Notes under the pieces: generated by a model | The model's input: only the letters and a program-made list of their open reading frames with translations | Databases searched by the model: none | Told to the model about the DNA's origin: nothing | Shown here: positions 29,962 through 38,462 of the stretch, piece by piece | How positions within the stretch are numbered: the stretch's first letter is position 1 | How the letters are laid out: each line of letters begins with the position of its first letter | Source: Neobacillus muris | Lineage (GTDB): Bacteria > Bacillota > Bacilli > Bacillales > Cytobacillaceae | NCBI RefSeq assembly: GCF_943193175.1 | Contig: NZ_CALPDF010000002.1 | Span: 186,001 to 250,000 of the forward strand | Length of the DNA stretch: 64,000 nt | Direction: 5' to 3' | Program-made: the position numbers and the translations under genes

Positions 29962-31000
29962 ACGCTTAATCGGTATTTTGACACCAATCATTGCAGTTTT
30001 GTTGGGGATTATTGTTGGAACAATCATCATGCTGGCTAGCGGATATGACCCGATAACTGCCTATACGGCCTTATGGAATGGGGCTTTTGGTGAGGTTTAT
30101 TATACAGGTGAAGTAATTCGGCAGGTAACGCCATATATTCTAGCGGGGTTAGCAGTGGCATTTGCTTTCCGCGTCGGATTATTTAATATTGGGGTTGAAG
30201 GCCAATTCCTTGTTGGCTGGCTGGCTGCTGTTTGGGTAGGTGTCTCCTTTGATTTGCCAAGAATCATTCATTTGCCTTTAGCCATACTGGCTGCAGCTAT
30301 TGCAGGGGCATTATGGGCATTTATACCTGGCTTATTGAAAGCGCGTTTGCGGGTGCACGAAGTTATTGTCACCATTATGTTGAATTACACGGCATTGCAT
30401 GTTTGTAACTACATCATCAAAAACGTCCTTACCGATAATAAGGACAAGACAGACCTCGTGAAGGACTCTGCAACATTAAGGTCTGAATGGCTGCAAAGCA
30501 TCACAGATTATTCACGTTTTCATTGGGGAATTATTGTTGCTATTATTTGCTGCTTTATTATGTGGTTTTTACTTGAAAGAACGACAAAAGGCTTTGAATT
30601 GCGGGCGGTTGGATTTAACCAGCATGCCGCTCAATATGCTGGGATGAACGTAAATCGAAATATTATCCTATCCATGGTCATTTCTGGAGCATTTGCGGGA
30701 TTAGCAGGAGCAATGGAGGGATTAGGCACCTTTGGCTATGTGACGGTAAAAGGCGGATTTACAGGAGTAGGTTTTGATGGCATTGCTATCGCACTGCTTG
30801 GGGGCAACACAGCGCTTGGGGTCTTTTTCGCCGCTATTTTATTTGGCGCATTAAAAATTGGCGCATTGAACATGCCGCTTGAAGCAGGCGTCCCTAACGA
30901 ATTGGTAGATATTATTATTGCCCTGATTGTATTCTTTGTAGCTTCAAGCTATATCATAAGAAAATTACTTGATCGATTCGGCAAGAAGGAGGTGAAGTAA
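29954..31000 (+). CDS. nupP: nucleoside ABC transporter permease NupP
   Basis: One of two membrane permeases of the nucleoside importer, of the BPD_transp_2 (LivH/RbsC-like) family. The 348-residue product begins at ATG 29954, 8 nt after CAGGTGA. About eight to ten hydrophobic segments are seen, with the family motif NIGVEGQFLVG (about residues 75-85) and the EAA-like loop ELRAVGFNQHAAQYAGMN in part (AVGFNQHAAQYAG). It overlaps nupO by 8 bp and abuts nupQ, so the three are cotranslated. Confidence 0.93.
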   Translation: MSKRLIGILTPIIAVLLGIIVGTIIMLASGYDPITAYTALWNGAFGEVYYTGEVIRQVTPYILAGLAVAFAFRVGLFNIGVEGQFLVGWLAAVWVGVSFDLPRIIHLPLAILAAAIAGALWAFIPGLLKARLRVHEVIVTIMLNYTALHVCNYIIKNVLTDNKDKTDLVKDSATLRSEWLQSITDYSRFHWGIIVAIICCFIMWFLLERTTKGFELRAVGFNQHAAQYAGMNVNRNIILSMVISGAFAGLAGAMEGLGTFGYVTVKGGFTGVGFDGIAIALLGGNTALGVFFAAILFGALKIGALNMPLEAGVPNELVDIIIALIVFFVASSYIIRKLLDRFGKKEVK

Positions 31001-31960
31001 GTGAGCTTAATGGATATTTTAACCATCGTCGTCCCATCAACATTATTATGGGCCGCTCCACTTATCTTCACTGCATTAGGTGGAATCTTCTCGGAGCGTT
31101 CTGGAGTCGTTAATATCGGACTGGAAGGCTTAATGGTTATAGGTGCGTTTACGTCGATTGTTTTTAACCTGACATTTGTAGATACATTCGGAAATGCCAC
31201 TCCATGGGTAGCACTTTTGGCAGCCATGGCCGTTGCAGCACTGTTTTCTATTCTGCATGCGGTTGCCGCTATTACATTTCGGGCGGACCATACTGTTTCA
31301 GGTGTAGCGATCAACCTGCTGGCAACCGGTACTACGCTTTTCCTTGTTAAGCTGATTTATGGCAAAGGTGAGACTGGCATTATCAGTAAGGGTTTTAGTA
31401 AAATTGATATTCCTATTTTGAAGGATATACCGATTATCGGAAAAATCTTTTTCCAGGACACTTATTGGACATCGTTCCTTGCAATCGGAGTAGCTTTCAT
31501 TGCCTGGTATATTGTGTTTAAAACTCCATTTGGCCTTCGGCTTCGCTCGGTCGGTGAGCATCCGATGGCAGCCGATACAATGGGAATTAACGTAACAAAA
31601 ATGCGCTATTTGGGCGTTATTATCTCTGGTGCTCTTGGTGGACTCGGCGGGGCGGTATATGCTCAATCGATTACATCAAACTTCAGCCATTCAACCATCA
31701 GTGGACAGGGCTTTATGGCTATGGCGGCGATGATTTTTGGTAAATGGCATCCGCTTGGCGCTCTTGGTGCTGGCATCTTCTTTGGCTTTGCCCAAAGTAT
31801 CAGTATCATAGGCTCTAGTTTGCCGTTCCTTAAAGAAATTCCAAATGTTTATTTATTAATAGCGCCATATATTTTAACCATTCTTGCTTTGACCGGATTT
31901 ATTGGCCGTGCAGATGCTCCAAAAGCTTCTGGCACACACTATATCAAGGGAAGCAGATAA
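31001..31960 (+). CDS. nupQ: nucleoside ABC transporter permease NupQ
   Basis: The second permease of the nucleoside importer. The 319-residue product has about eight hydrophobic segments and the paralogous motifs GVVNIGLEGLMVIGAF (about 36-51) and LRSVGEHPMAADTMGINV in part (RSVGEHPMAADTMG). The start is GTG, immediately after the nupP stop, with the site AAGGAGGTGA inside the end of nupP. It closes the operon and is followed by a terminator. In B. subtilis the nup operon lies elsewhere on the chromosome, so its place beside ymfC here is a difference. Confidence 0.93.
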   Translation: MSLMDILTIVVPSTLLWAAPLIFTALGGIFSERSGVVNIGLEGLMVIGAFTSIVFNLTFVDTFGNATPWVALLAAMAVAALFSILHAVAAITFRADHTVSGVAINLLATGTTLFLVKLIYGKGETGIISKGFSKIDIPILKDIPIIGKIFFQDTYWTSFLAIGVAFIAWYIVFKTPFGLRLRSVGEHPMAADTMGINVTKMRYLGVIISGALGGLGGAVYAQSITSNFSHSTISGQGFMAMAAMIFGKWHPLGALGAGIFFGFAQSISIIGSSLPFLKEIPNVYLLIAPYILTILALTGFIGRADAPKASGTHYIKGSR

Positions 31961-31970
31961 CAGCCGAAAG

Positions 31971-32004
31971 GAGACTCCTCAGAATTACTGAAGAGTCTCT
32001 TTTT
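31971..32004 (+). terminator. nup operon terminator
   Basis: GAGACTC and GAGTCTC (31971-31999) pair, with an inner TCAG/CTGA stem, followed by T5. Confidence 0.85.
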
Positions 32005-32107
32005 GTCTTTAAAATGGAAAATGTTTGCATTAACCAAGCTTGAAAAATTATAGTTAGAGTATAGGTTTTATCGAAAAGGAAAAAATAGAAAGAAAAATGT
32101 TTACATA

Positions 32108-32116
32108 TGCTAGAAT
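32108..32116 (+). promoter_or_regulatory. extended -10 candidate for ymfFH
   Basis: TGCTAGAAT (32108-32116) is an extended -10 with one mismatch, 40 bp before ymfF. No -35 was found. Confidence 0.35.
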
Positions 32117-32155
32117 GAACCGCCACGTTAAATTATCTGTTAGGGAGGAAGGTCA

Positions 32156-33436
32156 ATGATCGCTGTTTCAGAAAAAACTACCGAAATGCCAGGTTACCAA
32201 CTGCATGTTATCGAAACAGATAAATATAAAACCAACACCATCGTATGGAGAATGAAGGCCCCGCTGGATAAGGAAAACATAACAAAACGGGCGCTTCTTC
32301 CACATGTTCTGCAAAGCAGTTCGGCAAATTTCCCCTCAACTGCGGCACTGAGGTCTTATTTAGATGAATTGTATGGAGCAACATTATATGTGGATCTATC
32401 AAAAAAAGGCGAATACCACATCATCAGTTTTTTAATCGAAATTGCAAATGAAAAATTTTTATCTGATCCCAGTCCTCTCTTAAAGAAAGGATTTGAATTG
32501 TTAGCAGAGATTCTAACCAATCCGCATAAATCGGGAAATGGCTTCGACCCGGAGACCATTGAAAAAGAGAAGCGTACTTTAAAACAGCGGATTCAATCTG
32601 TATATGATGATAAAATGCGTTATTCCAACGTGAGGCTTATTGAAGAGATGTGCAAAGGAGAACCCTATGCTCTCCAAGTTAACGGTGAGGCGGAAGACGT
32701 TGATGAGATTACACCTGAAAACTTATTTGCGTATTACCAACAAGCCTTTTTAGAGAACGAAATGGACCTTTATGTGGTAGGGGACGTAAAGGAAGAGGAA
32801 GTGAAGAGTTTTGCTTCAGAGCTCCTTAAATTTGAAAACAGGACCCCTAAAGAAGCTGCTGTGCCAGAAATTAACCGAAAAGAAAAGGTTCATGAGGTGA
32901 AAGAAGCACAGGATGTGAAACAAGGAAAATTAAATATCGGTTATCGCACCAATATTAAATATGGTGATCCCGATTACTTTGCCCTCCAAGTCTTTAATGG
33001 CATTTTTGGCGGTTTTTCGCATTCTAAATTATTCATCAATGTCAGGGAGAAGGCCAGTCTTGCTTATTATGCTGCCAGCCGCTTGGAAAGCCATAAAGGA
33101 CTTATGATGGTCATGTCGGGGATTGACAATAAAAATTATGATCAGGCAGTGAAAATTATTAATGAGCAGATGGAAGCGATGAAAAAAGGCGAATTTACCG
33201 ATGAGGAATTAGTCCAAACAAAAGCGGTCATCCGAAACCAGATATTAGAGACCATTGATACATCAAGAGGCCTGCTGGAGCTGCTATATCATAATGTGGT
33301 CGCCCATGCAGATATTAACTTAGATGCTTGGCTGAACGAAATGGAAAATGCCACAAAGGAAGAAATTGTTGGAGTGGCAGATAAGATTCGTTTGGATACG
33401 ATTTACTTCTTAACAGGAATGGAGGCGGGCAAATAA
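32156..33436 (+). CDS. ymfF: M16 peptidase-like protein YmfF (zinc motif missing)
   Basis: A 426-residue protein of the M16 (pitrilysin) fold. The zinc motif HxxEH expected near residue 50 is replaced by LPHVLQSSS, so it should not be catalytic by itself. The C-terminal M16 half is clear, with YFALQVFNGIFGGFSHSKLF in part (NGIFGGFSHSKLF) and VREKASLAYY. The start follows GGGAGGAAGG. Its stop overlaps the ymfH start by one base, and ymfH has an intact zinc motif. The pair thus looks like the catalytic plus non-catalytic heterodimers known in this family. The substrate is unknown. Confidence 0.9.
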   Translation: MIAVSEKTTEMPGYQLHVIETDKYKTNTIVWRMKAPLDKENITKRALLPHVLQSSSANFPSTAALRSYLDELYGATLYVDLSKKGEYHIISFLIEIANEKFLSDPSPLLKKGFELLAEILTNPHKSGNGFDPETIEKEKRTLKQRIQSVYDDKMRYSNVRLIEEMCKGEPYALQVNGEAEDVDEITPENLFAYYQQAFLENEMDLYVVGDVKEEEVKSFASELLKFENRTPKEAAVPEINRKEKVHEVKEAQDVKQGKLNIGYRTNIKYGDPDYFALQVFNGIFGGFSHSKLFINVREKASLAYYAASRLESHKGLMMVMSGIDNKNYDQAVKIINEQMEAMKKGEFTDEELVQTKAVIRNQILETIDTSRGLLELLYHNVVAHADINLDAWLNEMENATKEEIVGVADKIRLDTIYFLTGMEAGK

Positions 33437-34728
33437 TGGAGAAAATTAATTTTGACCAGCTTCAAGAAGAGCTTTACCATGAAAAAATGACAAATGGCCT
33501 AAATGTTTACATTTTGCCTAAAAAAGGCTTTAACAAAACGTATGCCACTTTTACGACCAAGTATGGGTCTGTCGACAATACCTTTGTTCCACTTGGCAAA
33601 ACAGAATATGTTAAGGTACCTGATGGAATTGCCCATTTTTTAGAGCACAAGCTTTTTGAAAAGGAGGATGGCGATGTATTCCAGCAATTCAGCAAGCAGG
33701 GTGCATCTGCCAATGCCTTTACATCGTTTACCAGAACGGCCTATTTATTCTCAAGCACATCCGAAGTAGAGAAAAATTTAGAAACCCTGATTGATTTTGT
33801 TCAGGAACCCTATTTTTCAGAGAAAACGGTGGAAAAAGAAAAAGGGATTATTGGCCAGGAAATTACGATGTATGATGATAATCCTGATTGGCGCCTTTAC
33901 TTTGGACTGATCGCTAACCTTTATGAAAAGCATCCGGTAAATATTGATATCGCCGGGACAGTTGAGTCCATCTCCCATATTACGAAAGATTGGCTGTATG
34001 AATGCTACAATACGTTCTATCACCCCAGCAATATGCTGCTGTTTATTGTAGGTCCTGTAGATCCTGAGCAGATTATGAATCAGGTGAAAGAAAATCAAGC
34101 CAAAAAGAATTACAAGGAAATGCCTGAAATTAAGCGCCAGTTTGAAGAAGAACCTCCCCATGCAGCTAAGAAAAAACAAGTGCTGCAAATGAATGTCCAA
34201 ACGTCTAAATGTTTAGTGGGGATCAAGGCTCTGCATACAGACCAGCAAGGAAACGAAATGTTAAAAAATGAATTGGCCATGAACGTTCTTCTCGATCTCC
34301 TGTTTGGGAAAAGCTCGGAAAATTATAATCAGCTTTATAAAGATGGATTAGTAGATGATACGTTCTCCTATGATTATACACAGGAACAAGGATTTGGGTT
34401 CGCCATGATTGGCGGGGACACAAGTGATCCTGACCAGCTGGCAGAACGCCTAAAAGAAATGCTGATGGCTTCTAAATCATCAGGTGCCTTTTCAGAAGAA
34501 CAATTAGCACGGGCTAAGAAGAAAAAAATTGGAGCGTTCCTGCGGGCCATTAATTCACCCGAGTATATCGCTAATCAATTTACCCGTTATGCTTTTAACG
34601 AAATGAATCTATTCGATGTCGTGCCTGCTTTGGAAAAAATCTCATTGCAGGATGTTCAAAAAATGGCAGACGAAGTGATAACGGAAGAGCGCATTTCAAT
34701 TTGCCAGGTTATTCCCAAGACAAAATAG
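33436..34728 (+). CDS. ymfH: M16 family zinc peptidase YmfH
   Basis: A 430-residue M16 peptidase with the zinc motif HFLEH at residues 67-71 and the downstream glutamate region KEKGIIGQEITMYDDNPDW, of which IGQEITMYDDNP is the key part. It follows ymfF with a TAATG overlap, so the two are made together, probably as a heterodimer. The typical R/Y substrate-binding pair of the second half seems to be absent, which is often so in the active chain. The target peptide is unknown; in Bacilli these genes have been linked to peptide processing. Confidence 0.9.
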   Translation: MEKINFDQLQEELYHEKMTNGLNVYILPKKGFNKTYATFTTKYGSVDNTFVPLGKTEYVKVPDGIAHFLEHKLFEKEDGDVFQQFSKQGASANAFTSFTRTAYLFSSTSEVEKNLETLIDFVQEPYFSEKTVEKEKGIIGQEITMYDDNPDWRLYFGLIANLYEKHPVNIDIAGTVESISHITKDWLYECYNTFYHPSNMLLFIVGPVDPEQIMNQVKENQAKKNYKEMPEIKRQFEEEPPHAAKKKQVLQMNVQTSKCLVGIKALHTDQQGNEMLKNELAMNVLLDLLFGKSSENYNQLYKDGLVDDTFSYDYTQEQGFGFAMIGGDTSDPDQLAERLKEMLMASKSSGAFSEEQLARAKKKKIGAFLRAINSPEYIANQFTRYAFNEMNLFDVVPALEKISLQDVQKMADEVITEERISICQVIPKTK

Positions 34729-34760
34729 AAAGAAGCGCCGTTTTTTAGGCGCTTCTTTCC
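34728..34760 (+). terminator. hairpin at the ymfH stop codon
   Basis: GAAAGAAGCGCC (34728-34739) pairs with GGCGCTTCTTTC (34748-34759). The loop holds T6, but no T-run follows, so it may be a weak terminator or an RNA-stabilising stem. Confidence 0.5.
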
Positions 34761-34798
34761 ATGAGCAAAGATACAGTAATAAGAAAGAGATGAATAAA

Positions 34799-35521
34799 AT
34801 GAAAAAATATGCACTTATTACGGGAGCAAGCGGCGGAATTGGACAAGCGGTGGCAGTTAAGCTAGCTGAAAATGGCTACAATTTGTATTTGCATTATAAC
34901 CAGAATAAACAATCGATCCATGATTTAATGGAAAAACTGAGCGGATATGGAGGAGACCATCTGCCCATCCATGCTGATTTGTCCAAACCAGACGGTTACA
35001 CTCATGTAGCTTCACAAATTTTCTCATTGGATGCCGTTATACATTGCGGCGGCATGAGCAGCTATGGATTACTGATGGATTTAAAGCTTGAAGAAGCAGT
35101 TGAGTTATTGAATGTTCACGTATTATCCCCCTTAATGTTAACAAAAGAACTGCTTCCTAAATTGATTAGTAAACAGTCCGGCAATATTGTCGTCATCACA
35201 TCGATTTGGGGTCAAACCGGCGCTTCCTGTGAGGTTGCTTATTCTGCTGCCAAAGGCGCCCAAATTTCCTTTGTCAAAGCTCTTAGCAAGGAAGTGGCTT
35301 TAAATGGCATCCGGGTAAATGCCATTGCCCCTGGTGCGATTAGCACCAAAATGTTAGAGGGCTTTACGGAGGAAGAGGTAGAACGGATTGCTTATGAAAT
35401 TCCCATGGGCAGGCTGGGGCAGCCAGAAGAAATTGCCAAAGGGGTTGCCTTTTTATTATCAGAAGAATCCAGTTATATGACGGGACAAGTACTGGCCATG
35501 AACGGCGGCTGGTACACGTAA
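34799..35521 (+). CDS. ymfI: short-chain dehydrogenase YmfI
   Basis: A 240-residue SDR-family oxidoreductase similar to 3-oxoacyl-ACP reductases. The NAD(P) motif TGASGGIGQA is at about residues 8-17, and the catalytic serine, tyrosine and lysine are in ITSIWGQTG and YSAAKGA. The NNAG motif is altered to HCGGMS. The final MTGQVLAMNGGW is typical of FabG-like enzymes. ATG 34799 is chosen over 34790 because AGAGATGA lies 6 nt upstream, while the first ATG has no spacing. The physiological substrate is unknown. Confidence 0.88.
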   Translation: MKKYALITGASGGIGQAVAVKLAENGYNLYLHYNQNKQSIHDLMEKLSGYGGDHLPIHADLSKPDGYTHVASQIFSLDAVIHCGGMSSYGLLMDLKLEEAVELLNVHVLSPLMLTKELLPKLISKQSGNIVVITSIWGQTGASCEVAYSAAKGAQISFVKALSKEVALNGIRVNAIAPGAISTKMLEGFTEEEVERIAYEIPMGRLGQPEEIAKGVAFLLSEESSYMTGQVLAMNGGWYT

Positions 35522-35598
35522 CAACATCTTTTTTTGTGTATAGTTTGAGTCTTGCCTTCGCATAATAACCTTGTACCAATCCAAAGGAGGTAAAAAAC

Positions 35599-35859
35599 AT
35601 GTCTATGTTAAATGATTGGAAAGAATGGGAAGACTTCCTTGCGAACCGTCTTCATCAAGCCCAAGATAAAGGCATGAGTGAAGGTGCCATCTCTAGTTTA
35701 GCTTATCAAGTTGGGGATTATCTTGCCAGCAATGTTGATCCGAAGAACGAACAACAAAGGGTTCTTTCAGATCTATGGTCTGTAGCTGACGAGAAAGAAC
35801 AGCAAGCTATAGCAAACGTGATGGTAAAACTTGTTCAAAATAATGGAAGCAGCCAATAA
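35599..35859 (+). CDS. ymfJ: DUF3243 family protein YmfJ
   Basis: An 86-residue soluble protein of the DUF3243 family. It begins MSMLNDWKEWEDFLANRLHQAQDKGMSE and ends in a helix with EQQAIANVMVKLVQN; the hallmark parts are WKEWEDFL and VGDYLASNVDP. The family is found in Bacilli, and function is not established. The ATG follows a near-perfect AAAGGAGGT. A terminator follows 5 bp after the stop, so it ends the ymfI transcript. Confidence 0.87.
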   Translation: MSMLNDWKEWEDFLANRLHQAQDKGMSEGAISSLAYQVGDYLASNVDPKNEQQRVLSDLWSVADEKEQQAIANVMVKLVQNNGSSQ

Positions 35860-35864
35860 ATTTT

Positions 35865-35891
35865 GAGAGGAGATTCTCCTCTCTTTTTTTT
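35865..35891 (+). terminator. ymfJ terminator
   Basis: GAGAGGAG (35865-35872) pairs with CTCCTCTC (35876-35883) around ATT, followed by T8. Confidence 0.95.
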
Positions 35892-36050
35892 ACGTTTAAC
35901 CGTTTTTTCATCCAAAAGAATAAATCAGCAAAGAAAAGAGTGAATATACATGTTTTTACTTTCATCTTACTAGAAAATCATTTATGATTAAGTTTAGGTA
36001 GACGTGTGAAAAAAATGTCGAAAATTCTTTTAAGGGGGTATGAAGTTGAG

Positions 36051-36839
36051 ATGAAAAAAGAGTGGTACTTAGAATATGAAATCCAAAAAAATCGTCCAGG
36101 TTTGCTTGGTGATATATCATCCCTCTTAGGAATGCTTTCTATTAATATCGTAACCATAAATGGTGTGGATGAAGGCCGCCGCGGTCTCCTCATGTTGGCA
36201 AAAGATGATGATCAAATAAAACGGCTTGAGTCAATTTTACATACAATGGACACAATAAAAGTAATTAAGCTAAGAGAACCCAATCTTCGTGATCGGCTGG
36301 CAGTCAGACATGGGCGCTATATCCAAAGAGATGCCGATGACAAGAAAACATTTCGTTTCGTAAGAGATGAGCTTGGTTTATTAGTGGATTTTATGGCAGA
36401 ATTATTTAAGCAGGAGGGCCACAAATTGATTGGCATACGGGGAATGCCAAGGGTAGGCAAGACTGAATCTCTGGTTGCCGCTAGTGTTTGCGCCAATAAG
36501 CGCTGGCTGTTTGTCTCTTCAACCTTGTTAAAACAAACAATCCGCAATCAGCTGATCGAGGACGAGTACAATGCCAATAACCTATTTATATTGGACGGGA
36601 TTGTTTCTACTAGACGTGCGAATGAACGTCATTGGCAGCTGGTCCGTGAAATTATGAGGCTTCCTTCTGTTAAAGTAATTGAACATCCTGATATCTTTGT
36701 CCAAAATTCAGAGTACTCACTCGATGATTTTGACTACATAATTGAACTTAGAAATCATGCTGATGAGGAGATAACCTATCAAATGGCTGATCAGAATCAT
36801 ATGTTTTCGGGTTCAGACTTTGGAGATTTTGATTTTTAA
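36051..36839 (+). CDS. ymfK: DUF3388 family protein YmfK
   Basis: A 262-residue protein of the DUF3388 family. It starts with an ACT-like region (MKKEWYLEYEIQKNRPGLLGDISSLLG; the part PGLLGDISSLLGML is the ACT helix), which suggests ligand sensing. A central IRGMPRVGKTESLVAAS segment (about 135-150) resembles a P-loop. Function is unknown. ATG 36051 matches relatives; the site AAGGGGG is 12 nt upstream, a long spacing. An in-frame GTG at 36006 would add 15 residues but has no site. It precedes the RodZ-like ymfM. Confidence 0.85.
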   Translation: MKKEWYLEYEIQKNRPGLLGDISSLLGMLSINIVTINGVDEGRRGLLMLAKDDDQIKRLESILHTMDTIKVIKLREPNLRDRLAVRHGRYIQRDADDKKTFRFVRDELGLLVDFMAELFKQEGHKLIGIRGMPRVGKTESLVAASVCANKRWLFVSSTLLKQTIRNQLIEDEYNANNLFILDGIVSTRRANERHWQLVREIMRLPSVKVIEHPDIFVQNSEYSLDDFDYIIELRNHADEEITYQMADQNHMFSGSDFGDFDF

Positions 36840-36859
36840 ATATTGGAAGGTGTTAATAG

Positions 36860-37789
36860 GTGACTGAATTAGGGAATCGATTAAAAGAAGCCCGTTTAGC
36901 CAAAGGATTAAGCTTAGATGACTTGCAATCGATGACAAAAATACAAAAACGTTATTTGGTGGGTATCGAAGAAGGGAATTATTCCAGCATGCCTGGAAAC
37001 TTTTATGTGCGCGCCTTTATTAAGCAGTATACCGAAGCCTTGGGGTTAAATCCTGATGAGATATTTGAAACCTATAAAAGTGAAATTCCAGCTTCCTACA
37101 ATGAGGAATTGCCGCAGCAATTATCAAGGGTGAGGACTCATAAATCGATCCCGCGGAGCAATTCGAAAGTTTTTGATATATTGCCGAAAATTTTAATCGG
37201 CGTCTTTGTCATTGGGGTGGCCAGTTTGTTTTACTATTTCATTTCCAGCTACGCTAATAAAGATACAAATGAAGCGGTCAGGAATGATAATGAGCAGGTT
37301 AAATTAGTTAAATCAGAAAATCTTGAGAAAGCAAAAAACGATGAAAAAGCCAATGAACAAACTGGAAAAAGCGGCTCCAGTAAACAAGATGACCAGAAAA
37401 CTGATGAAGAAAAATCAGTAGAAACTGAAAAAACGCCTGCCGCAGAAGCGCCTAAGCAAGAATTAGCTGTCGTGCAAAGCAGCGGAAAGAATTCCACTTA
37501 CTCGCTAAATAACGCAGATAAATTTGTCGTGAAGCTTGTTTCAAAAGGCCAAAGCTGGGTCAGCATTAAAAATGGACTAGGCAAATCTTTCTTTCAAGGA
37601 ATGCTGACAGCAGGTGCTGCGGAAACCCAAACAGTGGATTTATCAACAGAAAAAGAGGCTGTTATTGTGGTGGGGCGTGCCGTTGATACGGAGATTTATG
37701 TGAATGACCAAAAGCTTGAGTATGCTGTAGCGCCGAATGAAGTGGTTCGTCAGAACATTACGATTCAATATGTTCCGAAGACCGAATAG
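36860..37789 (+). CDS. ymfM: RodZ-like cytoskeletal membrane protein YmfM
   Basis: A 309-residue protein with RodZ layout. An N-terminal Cro/XRE-like helix-turn-helix (about 3-70, LGNRLKEARLAKGLSLDDLQ in part) contacts MreB in known RodZ. One membrane segment lies at about 108-132. An acidic/lysine-rich linker (about 135-205) and a C-terminal beta domain of the DUF4115 type (about 220-305) lie outside. RodZ links MreB to the cell wall synthesis machinery and keeps rod shape. The start is GTG, 7 nt after GGAAGGTG. It lies just before pgsA. Confidence 0.9.
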   Translation: MTELGNRLKEARLAKGLSLDDLQSMTKIQKRYLVGIEEGNYSSMPGNFYVRAFIKQYTEALGLNPDEIFETYKSEIPASYNEELPQQLSRVRTHKSIPRSNSKVFDILPKILIGVFVIGVASLFYYFISSYANKDTNEAVRNDNEQVKLVKSENLEKAKNDEKANEQTGKSGSSKQDDQKTDEEKSVETEKTPAAEAPKQELAVVQSSGKNSTYSLNNADKFVVKLVSKGQSWVSIKNGLGKSFFQGMLTAGAAETQTVDLSTEKEAVIVVGRAVDTEIYVNDQKLEYAVAPNEVVRQNITIQYVPKTE

Positions 37790-37812
37790 TCATCCAGTGA
37801 TGACTATTTTTC
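37785..37812 (+). terminator. ymfM terminator overlapping its stop codon
   Basis: AATAGTCATC (37785-37794) pairs with GATGACTATT (37799-37808) around CAGT, followed by T3. The TAG stop lies within the stem. Confidence 0.75.
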
Positions 37813-37872
37813 GCATGGAGAAATCATCCGTTTTTTTAATTATGTTTTTGTTTTCAACTAGGAGGAAAATGT

Positions 37873-38451
37873 ATGAATTTACCGAATAAAATTACTGTTT
37901 CAAGAATATTATTAATCCCTGTATTCTTGATCATTATGCTGGTTCCGTTTGATTGGGGAGATGTGAAAATTTTAGGCGCAAGCATGCCCGTTACCCATTT
38001 TGCCGGAGCATTAATTTTTATTTTGGCTTCCACCACAGACTGGGTGGATGGCCATCTTGCACGAAAGTATAACCTCGTCACCAATATGGGGAAATTCCTT
38101 GACCCGCTTGCCGACAAGCTGCTTGTGTCGTCAGCACTAATTGTTCTAGTGGAGCTGGGTTTTGCCCCGTCATGGATTGTTATTGTTATTATCAGTAGAG
38201 AATTTGCCGTCACTGGCCTTCGTCTCCTGCTTGCGGGTGAGGGTGAGGTAGTTGCGGCCAACATGCTGGGGAAAATTAAAACCTGGGCGCAAATTATCGC
38301 GATTTCAGCGCTGTTATTACATAATATACTCTTTACCATGATTCCTTTTCGATTTGATTTATTAGCCCTCTGGGTCGCGCTCATCTTTACGATTTGGTCT
38401 GGCTGGGATTATTTTGCTAAAAACAGCCATGTGTTTAAAAACTCTAAATAG
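37873..38451 (+). CDS. pgsA: CDP-diacylglycerol--glycerol-3-phosphate phosphatidyltransferase
   Basis: PgsA makes phosphatidylglycerol phosphate from CDP-diacylglycerol and glycerol 3-phosphate in the membrane; phosphatidylglycerol is also the lipid donor for Lgt. The 192-residue product has the CDP-alcohol phosphotransferase motif with D56, D59, G60, A63, R64, G73, D77 and D81 (DWVDGHLAR...GKFLDPLAD). About four to six membrane segments are seen. The ATG follows AGGAGGAAA. It sits between ymfM and cinA as in B. subtilis. Confidence 0.96.
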   Translation: MNLPNKITVSRILLIPVFLIIMLVPFDWGDVKILGASMPVTHFAGALIFILASTTDWVDGHLARKYNLVTNMGKFLDPLADKLLVSSALIVLVELGFAPSWIVIVIISREFAVTGLRLLLAGEGEVVAANMLGKIKTWAQIIAISALLLHNILFTMIPFRFDLLALWVALIFTIWSGWDYFAKNSHVFKNSK

Positions 38452-38462
38452 GGGTGTCAGAT

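Noticed and set aside
36040..36054. four-codon leader cistron with ATGA overlap to ymfK
   Set aside because: It is only 1 nt from AAGGGGG, too close for initiation, so coupling is unlikely.
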